DNA of 64,000 bases. It comes from Bacillus pseudomycoides (GTDB taxonomy: Bacteria > Bacillota > Bacilli > Bacillales > Bacillaceae_G). Under the pieces are notes generated by a model. The model was not told where the DNA came from, ran no database searches, and saw nothing but the letters and a program-made list of their open reading frames with translations. This document shows positions 17,397 to 26,210 of this stretch, piece after piece (position 1 is the first letter of the stretch; every line of letters starts with the position of its first letter). The stretch lies in contig NZ_NUQE01000010.1 of assembly GCF_002582035.1 (NCBI RefSeq), positions 62,001 to 126,000 on the forward strand, in the 5' to 3' direction. The position numbers and the translations under genes were made by a program.

Positions 17397-18341
17397 TTAC
17401 TTATTCACTTCATTTTTCAGCTGTAAAGCAATTAAGCTAGCAAAATCATGCACAAGTGTTGCTGCTAAAAGAGAAGTAATTTGAGCTTGATCATATGGCG
17501 GCAATACTTCTACTAAGTCGAAACCAATATAATTAAATCCACTTAATGAACGCACCATGTTTAGTGTCTCGCGACTGTTAAATCCCCCCACTTCTAACGT
17601 ACCTGTACCAGGTGCACAAGATGGATCTACAAAATCAATATCAAATGTTAAGAAACATGGTGTATCGCCAATCGTTGCTCGCATTTGCTCAAGAACACTT
17701 TCAAAACCACGATCACATAATTCAGCTGTTGTAATAACGTTATACCCTAAATCAGTACTAGCTTCTATATCACCAGGATGATTTAATGTTCCCCGGATAC
17801 CAATTTGGAATACTTTTTCAGGTTGTAGTAATCCTTCTTCATGTGCACGAATAAATGGAGAACCGTGCCAATATTTCTCTTCATAATATGTATCCCATGT
17901 GTCTGTGTGGGAATCGAAGTGAATCATTGCGACAGGTCCATGAACTTTCGCTGCTGCACGAAGACTTGCTAATGTAACTGAATGATCCCCTCCAAGACCT
18001 ATCGGAATAATTCCTTGTTGCATTAATCCAAAAACAGTTTCTTCAATTACATCATAGCTACGATGAATATTGTGCGGGATCACAGACACATCACCAATAT
18101 CAATTGCATTTGTATCATCAAACGGATAAACACGGTGAATCGGATGATATGGGAACAAAGTCATAGATGCTTGACGAATTGCTTGCGGAGCAAAACGCGC
18201 ACCAACGCGAAAAGAAGCAGCCGTATCAAACGGCATTCCTAGAATTGCAATCTTTGCTTGCTCATTACTTGATGGTAATCTCATAAATGAACCTGTCGTA
18301 CAAAACTCTGGTTTTACATCTGGCGTTAGTGGATATTTCAT
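17397..18341 (-). CDS. Ureohydrolase family enzyme (agmatinase/guanidinobutyrase-like)
   Basis: 314 residues. Arginase/agmatinase fold with the two-manganese site: GGDHS (His120), HFDSHTD (Asp143, His145, Asp147) and TFDIDFVDP (Asp234, Asp236), then CAPGTGTLEVGGF. The second motif has Ser instead of the usual Ala (DAHxD); the metal ligands themselves are kept. Overall it is closer to agmatinase-type SpeB than to arginase: it removes urea from a guanidino compound such as agmatine or guanidinobutyrate. The exact substrate cannot be read off. No polyamine genes adjoin it. The ATG at 18341 follows AAAGGGGAAG. Confidence 0.85.
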   Translation of the reverse strand: MKYPLTPDVKPEFCTTGSFMRLPSSNEQAKIAILGMPFDTAASFRVGARFAPQAIRQASMTLFPYHPIHRVYPFDDTNAIDIGDVSVIPHNIHRSYDVIEETVFGLMQQGIIPIGLGGDHSVTLASLRAAAKVHGPVAMIHFDSHTDTWDTYYEEKYWHGSPFIRAHEEGLLQPEKVFQIGIRGTLNHPGDIEASTDLGYNVITTAELCDRGFESVLEQMRATIGDTPCFLTFDIDFVDPSCAPGTGTLEVGGFNSRETLNMVRSLSGFNYIGFDLVEVLPPYDQAQITSLLAATLVHDFASLIALQLKNEVNK

Positions 18342-18499
18342 ACATTACTTCCCCTTTATCAACATAATTTTCACACTCAAAAAACTGCCCTGAATCTTTT
18401 TTTATTAAAATGCAAAAATCATGCCATGCAAAAACTGATCCTTTCCCTATTGTTCATCTTTTTCATCTATGCAAAATTGAATAATCTATGCCTTACAGC

Positions 18500-18594
18500 A
18501 TAAAGTGAAACTTTAATCAGTGGGGGTTCTTCATCCCCACTGATTATTAGTTGAATCAATCGGGCTTTTACGAATAGTAATGAAGGATAAAAAG
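18500..18594 (+). repeat. bcr1-type repeat, 3' part deleted
   Basis: Has the bcr1 start ATAAAGTGAAACTTTAATCA, the first hairpin (AATCAGTGGGG ... CCCCACTGATT) and GGGCTTTTACG, then jumps to TAATGAAGGATAAAA, a degraded bcr1 end. The second hairpin is missing. Confidence 0.75.
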
Positions 18595-18617
18595 GATGAT
18601 CAAAGATCACCCTTTTC
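18589..18617 (-). terminator. Terminator of the FusB-type gene
   Basis: AAAAGGATGATC and GATCACCCTTTT around AAA; TTTTTATCC follows on the minus strand. It overlaps the end of the bcr1 copy. Confidence 0.65.
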
Positions 18618-18639
18618 TGTACTTATTTTTTACTATAAG

Positions 18640-19278
18640 TTATTTTCTCAATCTCTCAATAAAATCATATAACTTATCTAATGAAGTCATATTCTGATTA
18701 CACACTATGCTATCTTGACAAATATAGTTTCCTTTTTTAACAAAAGTACCTGGTACATCCCCTTTTATTTCAACAAGAAACATTCCCACTTCTTCATGTC
18801 TGTGACACAATGCACAAATTCCTTTTTTGTTTATACTTTGAAATGTACCTTGTATGCCTACAAGCTTATTATTATTCCGAGTTATAATGAGCTTTCTGTT
18901 TGTTCCTTTATCAATCCAACTCAAGTAAGATGTCTCTTTCATATTGATTTCTTCCATTACAGGCAGTTTAAGCTTTTTAGCCTTAGGAAATAATTTTTTT
19001 AATGTTTGCTGGGTCACCTCTTGAAACGGTATTACATATGGTGTTAACTTGGACAAAAATGATTCTGCACCCTCTTTATTTTCAACTGTCAAAATCATAT
19101 CAATTAATTCTTTTTGTTCATCAGTAAAATTTTCAAACACATGTAACACCTTTTCGATTGCAAGAGACTTTAGAGCAGCAATAACGCCTCTATCGTTTGT
19201 TGTTGCATGTCCATTCACTAGAATATGAGCTTGTGATTTTATGAAGTTGTATTGATCACTTCTAATAAAAGCTTCCAT
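18640..19278 (-). CDS. FusB/FusC family EF-G-binding protein
   Basis: 212 residues from ATG 19278 (GGAGTG is 7 bases upstream; an extra GTG in frame lacks a site). An N-terminal helical domain is followed by a C-terminal treble-clef domain with a zinc site at C155, C158 (ICALCHR), C187 and C193 (GNYICQDSIVCNQN). FusB proteins bind elongation factor G and help it leave the ribosome, and acquired members give fusidic acid resistance. Chromosomal homologues are widespread in Bacillus, where a housekeeping role is unclear. Flanked by terminators, so monocistronic. Confidence 0.88.
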   Translation of the reverse strand: MEAFIRSDQYNFIKSQAHILVNGHATTNDRGVIAALKSLAIEKVLHVFENFTDEQKELIDMILTVENKEGAESFLSKLTPYVIPFQEVTQQTLKKLFPKAKKLKLPVMEEINMKETSYLSWIDKGTNRKLIITRNNNKLVGIQGTFQSINKKGICALCHRHEEVGMFLVEIKGDVPGTFVKKGNYICQDSIVCNQNMTSLDKLYDFIERLRK

Positions 19279-19381
19279 TTCTATCACTCCATAACAAAAT
19301 TGTTTATCTATTTTTTATTTTATACACTGAATTTGCTTTATAAAATGCAGAGGATAATTTAGAAACAAACTTTACACAAAA

Positions 19382-19417
19382 AAGCACTAATTATTGTTTA
19401 TACAATAATTAGTGCTT
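19382..19417 (-). terminator. Terminator of the CD3324-type gene
   Basis: AAGCACTAATTATTG and CAATAATTAGTGCTT, perfect 15-bp stem, TTTTTTGTG follows on the minus strand. Confidence 0.85.
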
Positions 19418-19424
19418 ACAATTT

Positions 19425-19688
19425 CTATTTTGAATACACTATTTTTTTTATCGTTTCAACGGCAAGAAAATATTCTTCTGCTAATTGATGAATAGATACT
19501 CCATCTTTAAAAGCATGTTTAATTGCCTTATTTCGATCATCAAGTTGCTTTCTCCCGCCAGAGCGCGTGCCCCACTTATGATAAGCATTTTCTGGTTTTG
19601 GAATATAAATTGTTTCCCCTTGCACATACTTTTGAATTTCCATAATTAAATTTTCCGGTAAAACAGCCGCTGCTTTTACATATTTCAT
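19425..19688 (-). CDS. CD3324-type small helix-turn-helix protein
   Basis: 87 residues from ATG 19688 (AAGGGGCGAG upstream; a 10-codon-longer frame has no site). It opens MKYVKAAAVLPENLIMEIQK, continues YVQGETIYIPKP, and ends in an HTH: RNKAIKHAFKDGVSIHQLAE EYFLAVETIKKIV. This layout is the CD3324/Mor-activator-like family of Firmicutes, presumed DNA-binding; targets unknown. A tiny frame with a stem-loop lies 106 bases upstream on the same strand and might be a leader. Confidence 0.8.
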   Translation of the reverse strand: MKYVKAAAVLPENLIMEIQKYVQGETIYIPKPENAYHKWGTRSGGRKQLDDRNKAIKHAFKDGVSIHQLAEEYFLAVETIKKIVYSK

Positions 19689-19793
19689 TTTTGCTCGCCC
19701 CTTATTTTTATGCTTCATCTAAATAAGGTGCAAAGCCAACTATAGGAGAAATGATACAATTCCATTTAGGCGATTGTATGTTAGATTATTTGT

Positions 19794-19877
19794 CTACCTC
19801 ATGCAAAGTATCGCCTTTTCCATAATTGGCTTTGCATGAGACGCTGCAGTATCTGGCAATTTTATTGTAATCGCCAT
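19794..19877 (-). CDS. 27-codon open frame with strong ribosome site (leader-peptide candidate)
   Basis: ATG 19877 is preceded by TAGGAGGTGTGGAT, one of the better ribosome sites in the window. The frame reads MAITIKLPDTAASHAKPIME plus 7 residues and stops at TAG. Its 3' half contains a perfect 11-bp inverted repeat (CTCATGCAAAG 19798-19808, CTTTGCATGAG 19830-19840). A third TGCAAAGCCAA copy lies at 19730. No family recognised. It could be a leader peptide for the CD3324-type gene or a truncated gene start. Confidence 0.4.
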   Translation of the reverse strand: MAITIKLPDTAASHAKPIMEKAILCMR

Positions 19878-20187
19878 ATCCACACCTCCTAATATTCCTT
19901 TTGATTCAATCATATTATATGACAAATTCTCCCTACTTGCATCTTCATGCTTTCTTGAAAATTGTATTATTAAGAATTATTAAAGATACAATTGAAAAGC
20001 TGACCCTTAAAAAACAAATTTATCCTGCTTTTTACAAAATTGAAACTTACTACTAAAATCCCTCGAAAAAAACACACTTTGTAAAAATACTGTAATAATA
20101 AATTTAGTATTTTACTTTATAAAATACGAAGACAAGTTTATAGTAGAAAAAGATGATTCTTAAGCAACATGAGTAGGAGGAAGTATT

Positions 20188-21822
20188 TTGTCTACTTCAA
20201 AAGTATTAAAAGGCACTGCCTTACTAAGCGGAGCCACAATTATTTCACGTATTTTAGGTTTTATTTATTTCTTCCCATTTCAAGCGTTAGTTGGGAGTGA
20301 TGGAGTTGCTTTATATTCTTATGCATACTCCTGGTATGGGATTTTATTAAGCTTTTCAACAGCAGGTATCCCTATCGCCGTTTCAAAATTTGTTGCCAAA
20401 TATAATGCTTTAGGAGATTATGGCACAAGTAAAAGATTATATAATTCAAGCTTAAAAGTAATGATGTTTATGGGATTCCTTGGTTTCTTAATTTTATTTT
20501 TCGGGGCACCTTATGTATCCGAATTAATAGTTCGCTCTACAACACCAGATCCTGGATTCGTTGCGGATGTAACACTAACAATGCGTGCGCTAAGTTTTGC
20601 ACTTATTATCGTGCCAGCGATGAGTGTTACACGCGGTTATTTCCAAGGGTTTCAGCATATGAAGCCAAGTGCTGTTTCACAAGTTGTGGAACAAATCGCT
20701 CGCGTTATTTTTATTTTAGTTGGAAGCTTTATTGTTTCTAAAATATTAGGCGGATCGGTTGCATCTTCTGTAGCAGTGGCAACATTTGGCGCTGTTATTG
20801 GAGCACTTGCCAGTGTTTCCATGCTCGTTATGTATTGGAAGAAGTACAATGGACTACGTCCACCAGAAGGTGAACGAAAAGTGCGCTCTTCTTCGGTTCC
20901 CTTAACAAAGATGTATATGGAACTGCTTCGCTATGCGATTCCAATTGTTTTTGTCGGCATTGCCATTCCACTTTATACGTTAGTGGATCAATATACGGTT
21001 GCCGATGCACTGCAAGCAGTGGGCACACCACTTGATAAAGCAAATGCTGTTTTTGCTTACATTACGAACTATGCTCAAAAACTTATTATGATACCAGCAT
21101 CACTAGCAACAGGATTTTCTCTCACAATCATCCCGGCAATTACACAGTCATTTACGGGTGGTAAATTAGATCAGTTGCAAAATCAGATTGAAAAGATCTT
21201 TACAATATTATTATTTTTCACAATCCCAGCATCATTTGGGCTTGCTAGCATCGCTTACGATGCATTTCGCATGGTATATTTCGATCACAATACAGCATTA
21301 GAAGGATCACAATATTTAATCTCATTTGCACCATCTGCTGTAATGAGCGCGATTTTCACCGTATCAGCAGCTATCTTACAAGGTATTGATTATCAGCGTA
21401 AAACGATGATTGCTTTTACTGCAGGTATCATTGTAAAAGTTCTTGTCAATACACCGCTTATATATGCGCTAGGTGGACATGGTGCTGTATTAGGAACGAT
21501 ACTTGGTTACCTTGTTTCTGATGTAATCATGTTATACTGCATTGTGAAATATACAAAATTCAACATTGCAAAGACTGGTAAAACCGTATTACTTATTACA
21601 ATTTACTCTGCAGCAATGTCTGCTGTGGTAATTGGGGCAAAAACGTTATTAAAATGGTTAATTCCAGGACAAACATATATGGAGTCTTTATTAATTGTAG
21701 TCGTATGCGGTGCCCTTGGCGCACTTGTTTACTTCGCTTTTGTATTTACAAGCGGGCTTGCTTCTGACATTCTTGGTGATCGTATCAATCGTTTGCCATT
21801 GTTGAAAAAATTAAAACGATAA
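20188..21822 (+). CDS. MurJ/YtgP-type lipid flippase (MATE/MOP superfamily)
   Basis: 544 residues, the length of B. subtilis MurJ (YtgP). About 14 TM segments; family signatures GTALLSGATIISRILGFIYF, STAGIPIAVSKFVAKYNALG and TRGYFQGFQHMKPSAVSQVVEQ. YtgP-type proteins move lipid II or a related lipid-linked sugar across the cytoplasmic membrane. SpoVB-type paralogues in Bacillus look similar, so the exact role is not fixed. The start is TTG 20188 with TAGGAGGAAG 8 bases upstream. Monocistronic with its own terminator. Confidence 0.87.
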   Translation: MSTSKVLKGTALLSGATIISRILGFIYFFPFQALVGSDGVALYSYAYSWYGILLSFSTAGIPIAVSKFVAKYNALGDYGTSKRLYNSSLKVMMFMGFLGFLILFFGAPYVSELIVRSTTPDPGFVADVTLTMRALSFALIIVPAMSVTRGYFQGFQHMKPSAVSQVVEQIARVIFILVGSFIVSKILGGSVASSVAVATFGAVIGALASVSMLVMYWKKYNGLRPPEGERKVRSSSVPLTKMYMELLRYAIPIVFVGIAIPLYTLVDQYTVADALQAVGTPLDKANAVFAYITNYAQKLIMIPASLATGFSLTIIPAITQSFTGGKLDQLQNQIEKIFTILLFFTIPASFGLASIAYDAFRMVYFDHNTALEGSQYLISFAPSAVMSAIFTVSAAILQGIDYQRKTMIAFTAGIIVKVLVNTPLIYALGGHGAVLGTILGYLVSDVIMLYCIVKYTKFNIAKTGKTVLLITIYSAAMSAVVIGAKTLLKWLIPGQTYMESLLIVVVCGALGALVYFAFVFTSGLASDILGDRINRLPLLKKLKR

Positions 21823-21828
21823 ACATGG

Positions 21829-21866
21829 AAAAGGTGTAACTTACATTTCAAGTTACACCTTTTTTA
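21829..21866 (+). terminator. Terminator of the MurJ-like gene
   Basis: AAAAGGTGTAACTT and AAGTTACACCTTTT with loop ACATTTC, then TTATT. Confidence 0.88.
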
Positions 21867-22221
21867 TTAAAGTAAAGTAATTACCATTTTAGAAGATGAT
21901 ATAATATGTATAATATTTATTTAAAATCAAGTTGAACAGTTTATAAAAAAATGAACCAAAACATATTATCTTACTAAAAAGGGAATTTGAATTTTTCATA
22001 TTGCACTAACATTGTAAGTTAGGTTAGTTGTAACAAACACTTACCTAAAAGGCATCTATTCTAGCCTCCTCTAATTATAACCAGTAATTAACTGTGAAAT
22101 GATTTAGTAATAACATTAGTGAATGAGAAAACTCTTTTAAACATAAATGAAATGACAACCAAACTATTAATCTTATATATTAAATTATACAAGTAACATC
22201 ACAATAAAGGAGGCTCACATA
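21867..22221. other. AT-rich gap, nothing recognised
   Basis: 355 bases between two plus-strand genes. No supported frame. It should hold the promoter of the next gene, but I cannot pick a convincing -35/-10 pair. Confidence 0.4.
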
Positions 22222-23103
22222 TTGTTTGAGAACCATGATGATCCAAAACGCGACATGAGTCGTAATAATCTACGTGCCGACTGTGAAAACTGTTTCGGCT
22301 TATGTTGTGTTGCACTACCCTTCGCAGCTTCGGCAGATTTTGCAATTGATAAAGATGGTGGCAAGCCCTGCCCTAATCTGCAAGTGGGCTTTCGTTGCAG
22401 TATTCATAAAGACCTCAGACAAAAGGGTTTTAAAGGGTGTACCGTTTTTGAATGCTTCGGCGCAGGACAAAAGGTTTCCAAAGTCACTTTCGAAGGAATA
22501 GACTGGCTTGAAGGCCCAGAAAAGGCGCAGAAAATGTACAATGTGTTTCCAATTATGCAACAACTCCATGAAATGCTCTGGTATTTAACCGAAGCTTTAA
22601 CATTGAAAGCAACTCGTCCGATTCACCAAGAGCTTAACCTCGCGCTTGATGAGACGGAACGACTTTCTCAACTTAGTCCTGATTCACTCTTGGAATTAGA
22701 CGTTCCATTACACAGAGCAAACGTAAACGCTCTGCTTTTACAGACAAGCGAACTAGTATGGACGGAGGCACGTCGTCAATATAAGAATTCCAAAAAAAGC
22801 AAGAGAATGAACCATCGAGGAGCAGATCTTATGGGTGCAAAACTTAAAGGTACAGATCTCAGAGGAGCAAATTTAAGAGGGGCATACCTTATTGCTGCTG
22901 ACCTCCGAGGCGCCGATTTAAGAGCGGCCGATCTTATCGGTGCTGATTTACGAGACGCCGACCTTAGAGGAGCAAATCTCACAGAGAGTATCTTTCTCAC
23001 CCAAGTTCAAATTAATTCAGCAAAGGGCGATGCACACACAAAATTACCTCGCTTGCTTTCTCGTCCAACACACTGGTCTGCTTTGAGCAAAAAAACAAAT
23101 TAA
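22222..23103 (+). CDS. Cys-cluster (YkgJ-like) plus pentapeptide-repeat protein
   Basis: 293 residues from TTG 22222 (AAAGGAGGCTC upstream). N-terminal part: DCENCFGLCC (C21, C24, C28, C29), KPCPNL and FRCSIH (C50, C59), then GCTVFECFG (C73, C78). This resembles YkgJ-type putative Zn/Fe-chelating domains. The middle (85-190) is helical. Residues ~195-260 are pentapeptide repeats of the A(D/N)LxG type, about a dozen units forming a right-handed beta-helix. Such helices often mimic DNA or bind gyrase, but many have no known role. The base composition is richer in GC than its neighbours. Stand-alone gene; function unknown. Confidence 0.85.
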   Translation: MFENHDDPKRDMSRNNLRADCENCFGLCCVALPFAASADFAIDKDGGKPCPNLQVGFRCSIHKDLRQKGFKGCTVFECFGAGQKVSKVTFEGIDWLEGPEKAQKMYNVFPIMQQLHEMLWYLTEALTLKATRPIHQELNLALDETERLSQLSPDSLLELDVPLHRANVNALLLQTSELVWTEARRQYKNSKKSKRMNHRGADLMGAKLKGTDLRGANLRGAYLIAADLRGADLRAADLIGADLRDADLRGANLTESIFLTQVQINSAKGDAHTKLPRLLSRPTHWSALSKKTN

Positions 23104-23141
23104 AAGAATCCAAGATGCTATATATGTAACAAATAGAAAAA

Positions 23142-23168
23142 GAGGATGTATATCTCATATACATCCTC
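23142..23168 (-). terminator. Terminator of the cysK operon
   Basis: GAGGATGTATAT and ATATACATCCTC around CTC, then CTTTTTCTA on the minus strand. Confidence 0.8.
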
Positions 23169-23176
23169 CATAGTAT

Positions 23177-24094
23177 TCATTCAAATAACCCCATGCTCAA
23201 ATACCGTTCTCCTGTATCCGGTGCAATACATAACACTTTTTTCCCAACACCTAGTCTTTTCGCTAGCGTAATCGCAGCAAACACAGAAGCTCCTGATGAT
23301 GGTCCTACTAAAATCCCCTCTTCTTTCGCAAGCTTTCTCATTGTCTCAATTGCATCTTCATCAGCAATTTGAATAATTTCATTATAAATCTCTGTATTCA
23401 AGTTTTTTGGAATAAACCCTGGACTTGTTCCCACTAATTTATGCGGGCCCGGAGTACCACCTGATAAAACGGGAGATCCTTTCGGTTCCACAACTGCAAT
23501 ATATAAATTAGGAAGCTTTTCACGTAATGTTTCTCCTGTCCCTGTAATGGTTCCACCTGTTCCGGCAGTTGCGACAAATGCATCTAACTCACCGTTCATT
23601 TGTTCATAAATTTCAACTGCTGTTGTAGTACGGTGAATATCAGGATTTGCTTTATTCTCAAACTGCTGTGGAATAAAGCTTCCTGGAATTTGCTGCTGCA
23701 ATTCCAGCGCCTTTGCGATTGCCCCTGGCATCCGTTCAGCTGCTGGCGTCAATACTACTTCAGCTCCGTACGCCTTCAGCAAGTTAATACGCTCTTGGGA
23801 CATGTTATCAGGCATAATTAGAATTGCTTTATACCCTTTCGCTGCTGCATTCATCGCCAATCCTATTCCAGTATTACCACTTGTCGGTTCAATAATTGTG
23901 TCACCAGGTCGTATGAATCCATTTTCTTCTGCCATATGAATTAAATTATAAGCTGCACGGTCCTTCACGCTACGTGACGGATTAAACATCTCTAATTTCA
24001 CATATACATCAGCGGCACCTTCTGGCACAACCCGAGATAAACGTACGACAGGTGTATTCCCAATCAATTCTGTAACGTTATGATATACTTTCAT
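23177..24094 (-). CDS. cysK: Cysteine synthase (O-acetylserine sulfhydrylase)
   Basis: 305 residues from ATG 24094, chosen for GGAGTCC 6 bases upstream. PLP fold type II: the cofactor Lys44 in RSVKDRAAY, phosphate loop TSGNTG at 71-76 and GTGGTITGTGE further on. It makes cysteine from O-acetylserine and sulfide. Genomes of this group carry more than one CysK-type gene, so this may be a paralogue. It follows an Fsr-like MFS gene by 26 bases on the same strand, forming a two-gene operon; the pairing hints that the transporter may handle a sulfur or amino-acid related compound (inference). Confidence 0.92.
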   Translation of the reverse strand: MKVYHNVTELIGNTPVVRLSRVVPEGAADVYVKLEMFNPSRSVKDRAAYNLIHMAEENGFIRPGDTIIEPTSGNTGIGLAMNAAAKGYKAILIMPDNMSQERINLLKAYGAEVVLTPAAERMPGAIAKALELQQQIPGSFIPQQFENKANPDIHRTTTAVEIYEQMNGELDAFVATAGTGGTITGTGETLREKLPNLYIAVVEPKGSPVLSGGTPGPHKLVGTSPGFIPKNLNTEIYNEIIQIADEDAIETMRKLAKEEGILVGPSSGASVFAAITLAKRLGVGKKVLCIAPDTGERYLSMGLFE

Positions 24095-24120
24095 GTTCAG
24101 GACTCCTATTCCATCCATTT

Positions 24121-25329
24121 CTATATCGTTTTACGATCATTTGGTAGTAACCATGATGATAAACCTATTAACGGTAACATGCTACATAGCAGCATAATGA
24201 AGTTAAGACTATATATATCTGCCAATTTCCCAAGTACAACTGCTCCTAGTGCTCCCAGTCCAAATGCGAGTCCAACAATTAACCCAGATACCATACCGAC
24301 TTTTCCAGGAACAAGCTCCTGCGCGTACACAACAATAACGCTGAAACTACTAGAACTAATAAATCCAATACAGAGAAATAACGGGACAACCCAAACAAGC
24401 GAAACGTGTGGCAATAATAATGCTAGAGGTGCTGAGCCAAGCATTGAAAAGACAATAATATTTCGTTTTCCAAACCGATCAGCTAACGGTCCTCCAAAGA
24501 ACGTTCCAAGTACACCGGCAATCATAAAAGCAAACACATAAAACTGTGCATTTTTAATAGATAGTCCATAATGCTCAATTAAATAAAATTGATAAAAATT
24601 TCCAATCCCTGCGCTATACCATGAACGAACAAACGTTAAAAATACAAGTAAAACAATAACAAACTTAACCCGGCTGCTTATTACTGGATTTTCAGCTTCT
24701 AGTGCAGCCTGTTTCTTCCTTCTTACAGCCCCGCTTACTAACTGCCCTTTATACCATGTAGAAACAAAGTATAATAAGACCATTCCGACCACCGCAAAGC
24801 CCGTAAACCATACTGTTCCAATTTGACCAAGCGGAACAAATACGAGTGCTGTAAAAATTGGTGCAAGTGAATTTCCTGTATTTCCTCCTACTTGATAAAT
24901 TGATTGCGCTAAACCACGCTTTGCTCCTGCTGCCATATAAGCAACTCGTGCACCTTCTGGGTGAAAGACAGCTGAGCCAAGTCCAATAAATAAAACAGAT
25001 AAAATAACAATAAAAAAGTTCGGTGCAAACGCAAGTCCAATCATCCCAAGCATGCTCGAGAACATTCCAAGTGGCAGTAAATACGGAGAAGGCTTCTTAT
25101 CTGAATACATCCCAAGTACTGGCTGCATAATGGATGATGTCATATTCAAAGCAAAGGCAATCCACCCCACCTGCATATAAGATAAATTCATTGACTTTTC
25201 CAAAATTGGAAATAGCGCTGGCACAACTGCCTGCATCGAGTCATTAAGAAAATGACCGAAGCTAATCGCAAATAAAATACGATAAATCGTTGGTGTAGTC
25301 ATCGCATTCGGCTTTTGTACTGCCTGCAT
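24121..25329 (-). CDS. MFS transporter, fosmidomycin-resistance (Fsr) type
   Basis: 402 residues, 12 TM segments. The opening ISFGHFLNDSMQAVVPALFP is the Fsr signature, and loop 2-3 is GMYSDKKPSPYLLPLGM; FHPEGARVAYMAAGAKRGLA is also typical of the group. Fsr proteins are proton-driven exporters with fosmidomycin as a laboratory substrate; natural substrates are unknown. GGAGGAGAGGAG lies before ATG 25329. First gene of the operon with cysK. Confidence 0.88.
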   Translation of the reverse strand: MQAVQKPNAMTTPTIYRILFAISFGHFLNDSMQAVVPALFPILEKSMNLSYMQVGWIAFALNMTSSIMQPVLGMYSDKKPSPYLLPLGMFSSMLGMIGLAFAPNFFIVILSVLFIGLGSAVFHPEGARVAYMAAGAKRGLAQSIYQVGGNTGNSLAPIFTALVFVPLGQIGTVWFTGFAVVGMVLLYFVSTWYKGQLVSGAVRRKKQAALEAENPVISSRVKFVIVLLVFLTFVRSWYSAGIGNFYQFYLIEHYGLSIKNAQFYVFAFMIAGVLGTFFGGPLADRFGKRNIIVFSMLGSAPLALLLPHVSLVWVVPLFLCIGFISSSSFSVIVVYAQELVPGKVGMVSGLIVGLAFGLGALGAVVLGKLADIYSLNFIMLLCSMLPLIGLSSWLLPNDRKTI

Positions 25330-25366
25330 GTCACACGCTCCTCTCCTCCTGTGTTGAAACTAGCCT

Positions 25367-25385
25367 GTGCATATATTTCATGCAC
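25367..25385. promoter_or_regulatory. Small inverted repeat before the Fsr-like/cysK operon
   Basis: GTGCAT and ATGCAC separated by 7 bases, ~40 bases before the operon start. No T run. A possible operator; short and so weakly supported. Confidence 0.25.
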
Positions 25386-25594
25386 CGCTCAGTTTTCTGA
25401 CTTTTTAAACAAAATCTATTCTATACCTCTTTTTCATCTTTTTCCACTTCTCTGCTTACTATCGTATGAAAAACATGTAAAGGCTGAAATCTAGTAACTG
25501 TCCTTTTTTATTAGTTTTTAAAATTCAGAAAATCATTTACCATATGCACCCATTCAAGTATCATAATATAAAAAACGAATAAGGAGCGTTTAAC

Positions 25595-26155
25595 ATGAAT
25601 CCATTATTATTAAACTTCCCTACTCAATTTTATACTGAGAGGCTCCTCATACGAATGCCAAGACCTGGGGATGGAAAAGAAGTATATAAAGCGATCAATG
25701 AGTCTATTGAAGAATTAAAACCTTGGATGCCTTTTGCTCAAAAAGAACAAACCGAACAAGAAGTAGAAGCAAATATTAGAGATTCTCACGTAAAATTCTT
25801 GGCACGCGAAGATTTACGGTTACTTATTTTTCTTAAACAGACAGGAGAATTTGTTGCTTCTTCAGGATTACACCGTATTAACTGGGATATTCCAAAATTT
25901 GAAATTGGTTATTGGATTCATTCCCGTTTTAATGGGCAAGGATACATGACAGAAGCTGTTACAGGAATTATAAATTTTGCTTTTAATGAATTACAAGCAA
26001 ATCGAGTGGAAATCCGATGTGACTCAAGAAATGTAAAAAGCCGTGCTATACCCGAAAAATTAGGTTTTAAATTAGAGGGGGTTTTAGAGAATAACAGCGT
26101 ATCAGTAGATGGTGCTGAATTAAGAGATACGTGTATATATGCAAAGAAAAGATAA
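25595..26155 (+). CDS. RimJ/RimL-type GNAT acetyltransferase
   Basis: 186 residues. GNAT_3/RimL architecture: ERLLIRMPRPGDGKEVYKAI at the start, GLHRINWDIPKFEIGYWIHS, CoA loop GYWIHSRFNGQGYMTEAV and RVEIRCDSRNVKSRAIPEKL. Related enzymes acetylate N-termini of ribosomal proteins or antibiotics; the substrate here is unknown. AAGGAGCG precedes ATG 25595. Shares a bidirectional terminator with the convergent hflX. Confidence 0.9.
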   Translation: MNPLLLNFPTQFYTERLLIRMPRPGDGKEVYKAINESIEELKPWMPFAQKEQTEQEVEANIRDSHVKFLAREDLRLLIFLKQTGEFVASSGLHRINWDIPKFEIGYWIHSRFNGQGYMTEAVTGIINFAFNELQANRVEIRCDSRNVKSRAIPEKLGFKLEGVLENNSVSVDGAELRDTCIYAKKR

Positions 26156-26156
26156 T

Positions 26157-26192
26157 GAAGAGAAGAGTTGCTATACAACAACTCTTCTCTTC
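26157..26192. terminator. Bidirectional terminator between GNAT and hflX
   Basis: GAAGAGAAGAGTTG and CAACTCTTCTCTTC, perfect 14-bp stem with an 8-base loop. Confidence 0.85.
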
Positions 26193-26210
26193 ATATTTCA
26201 AACGAAATCT

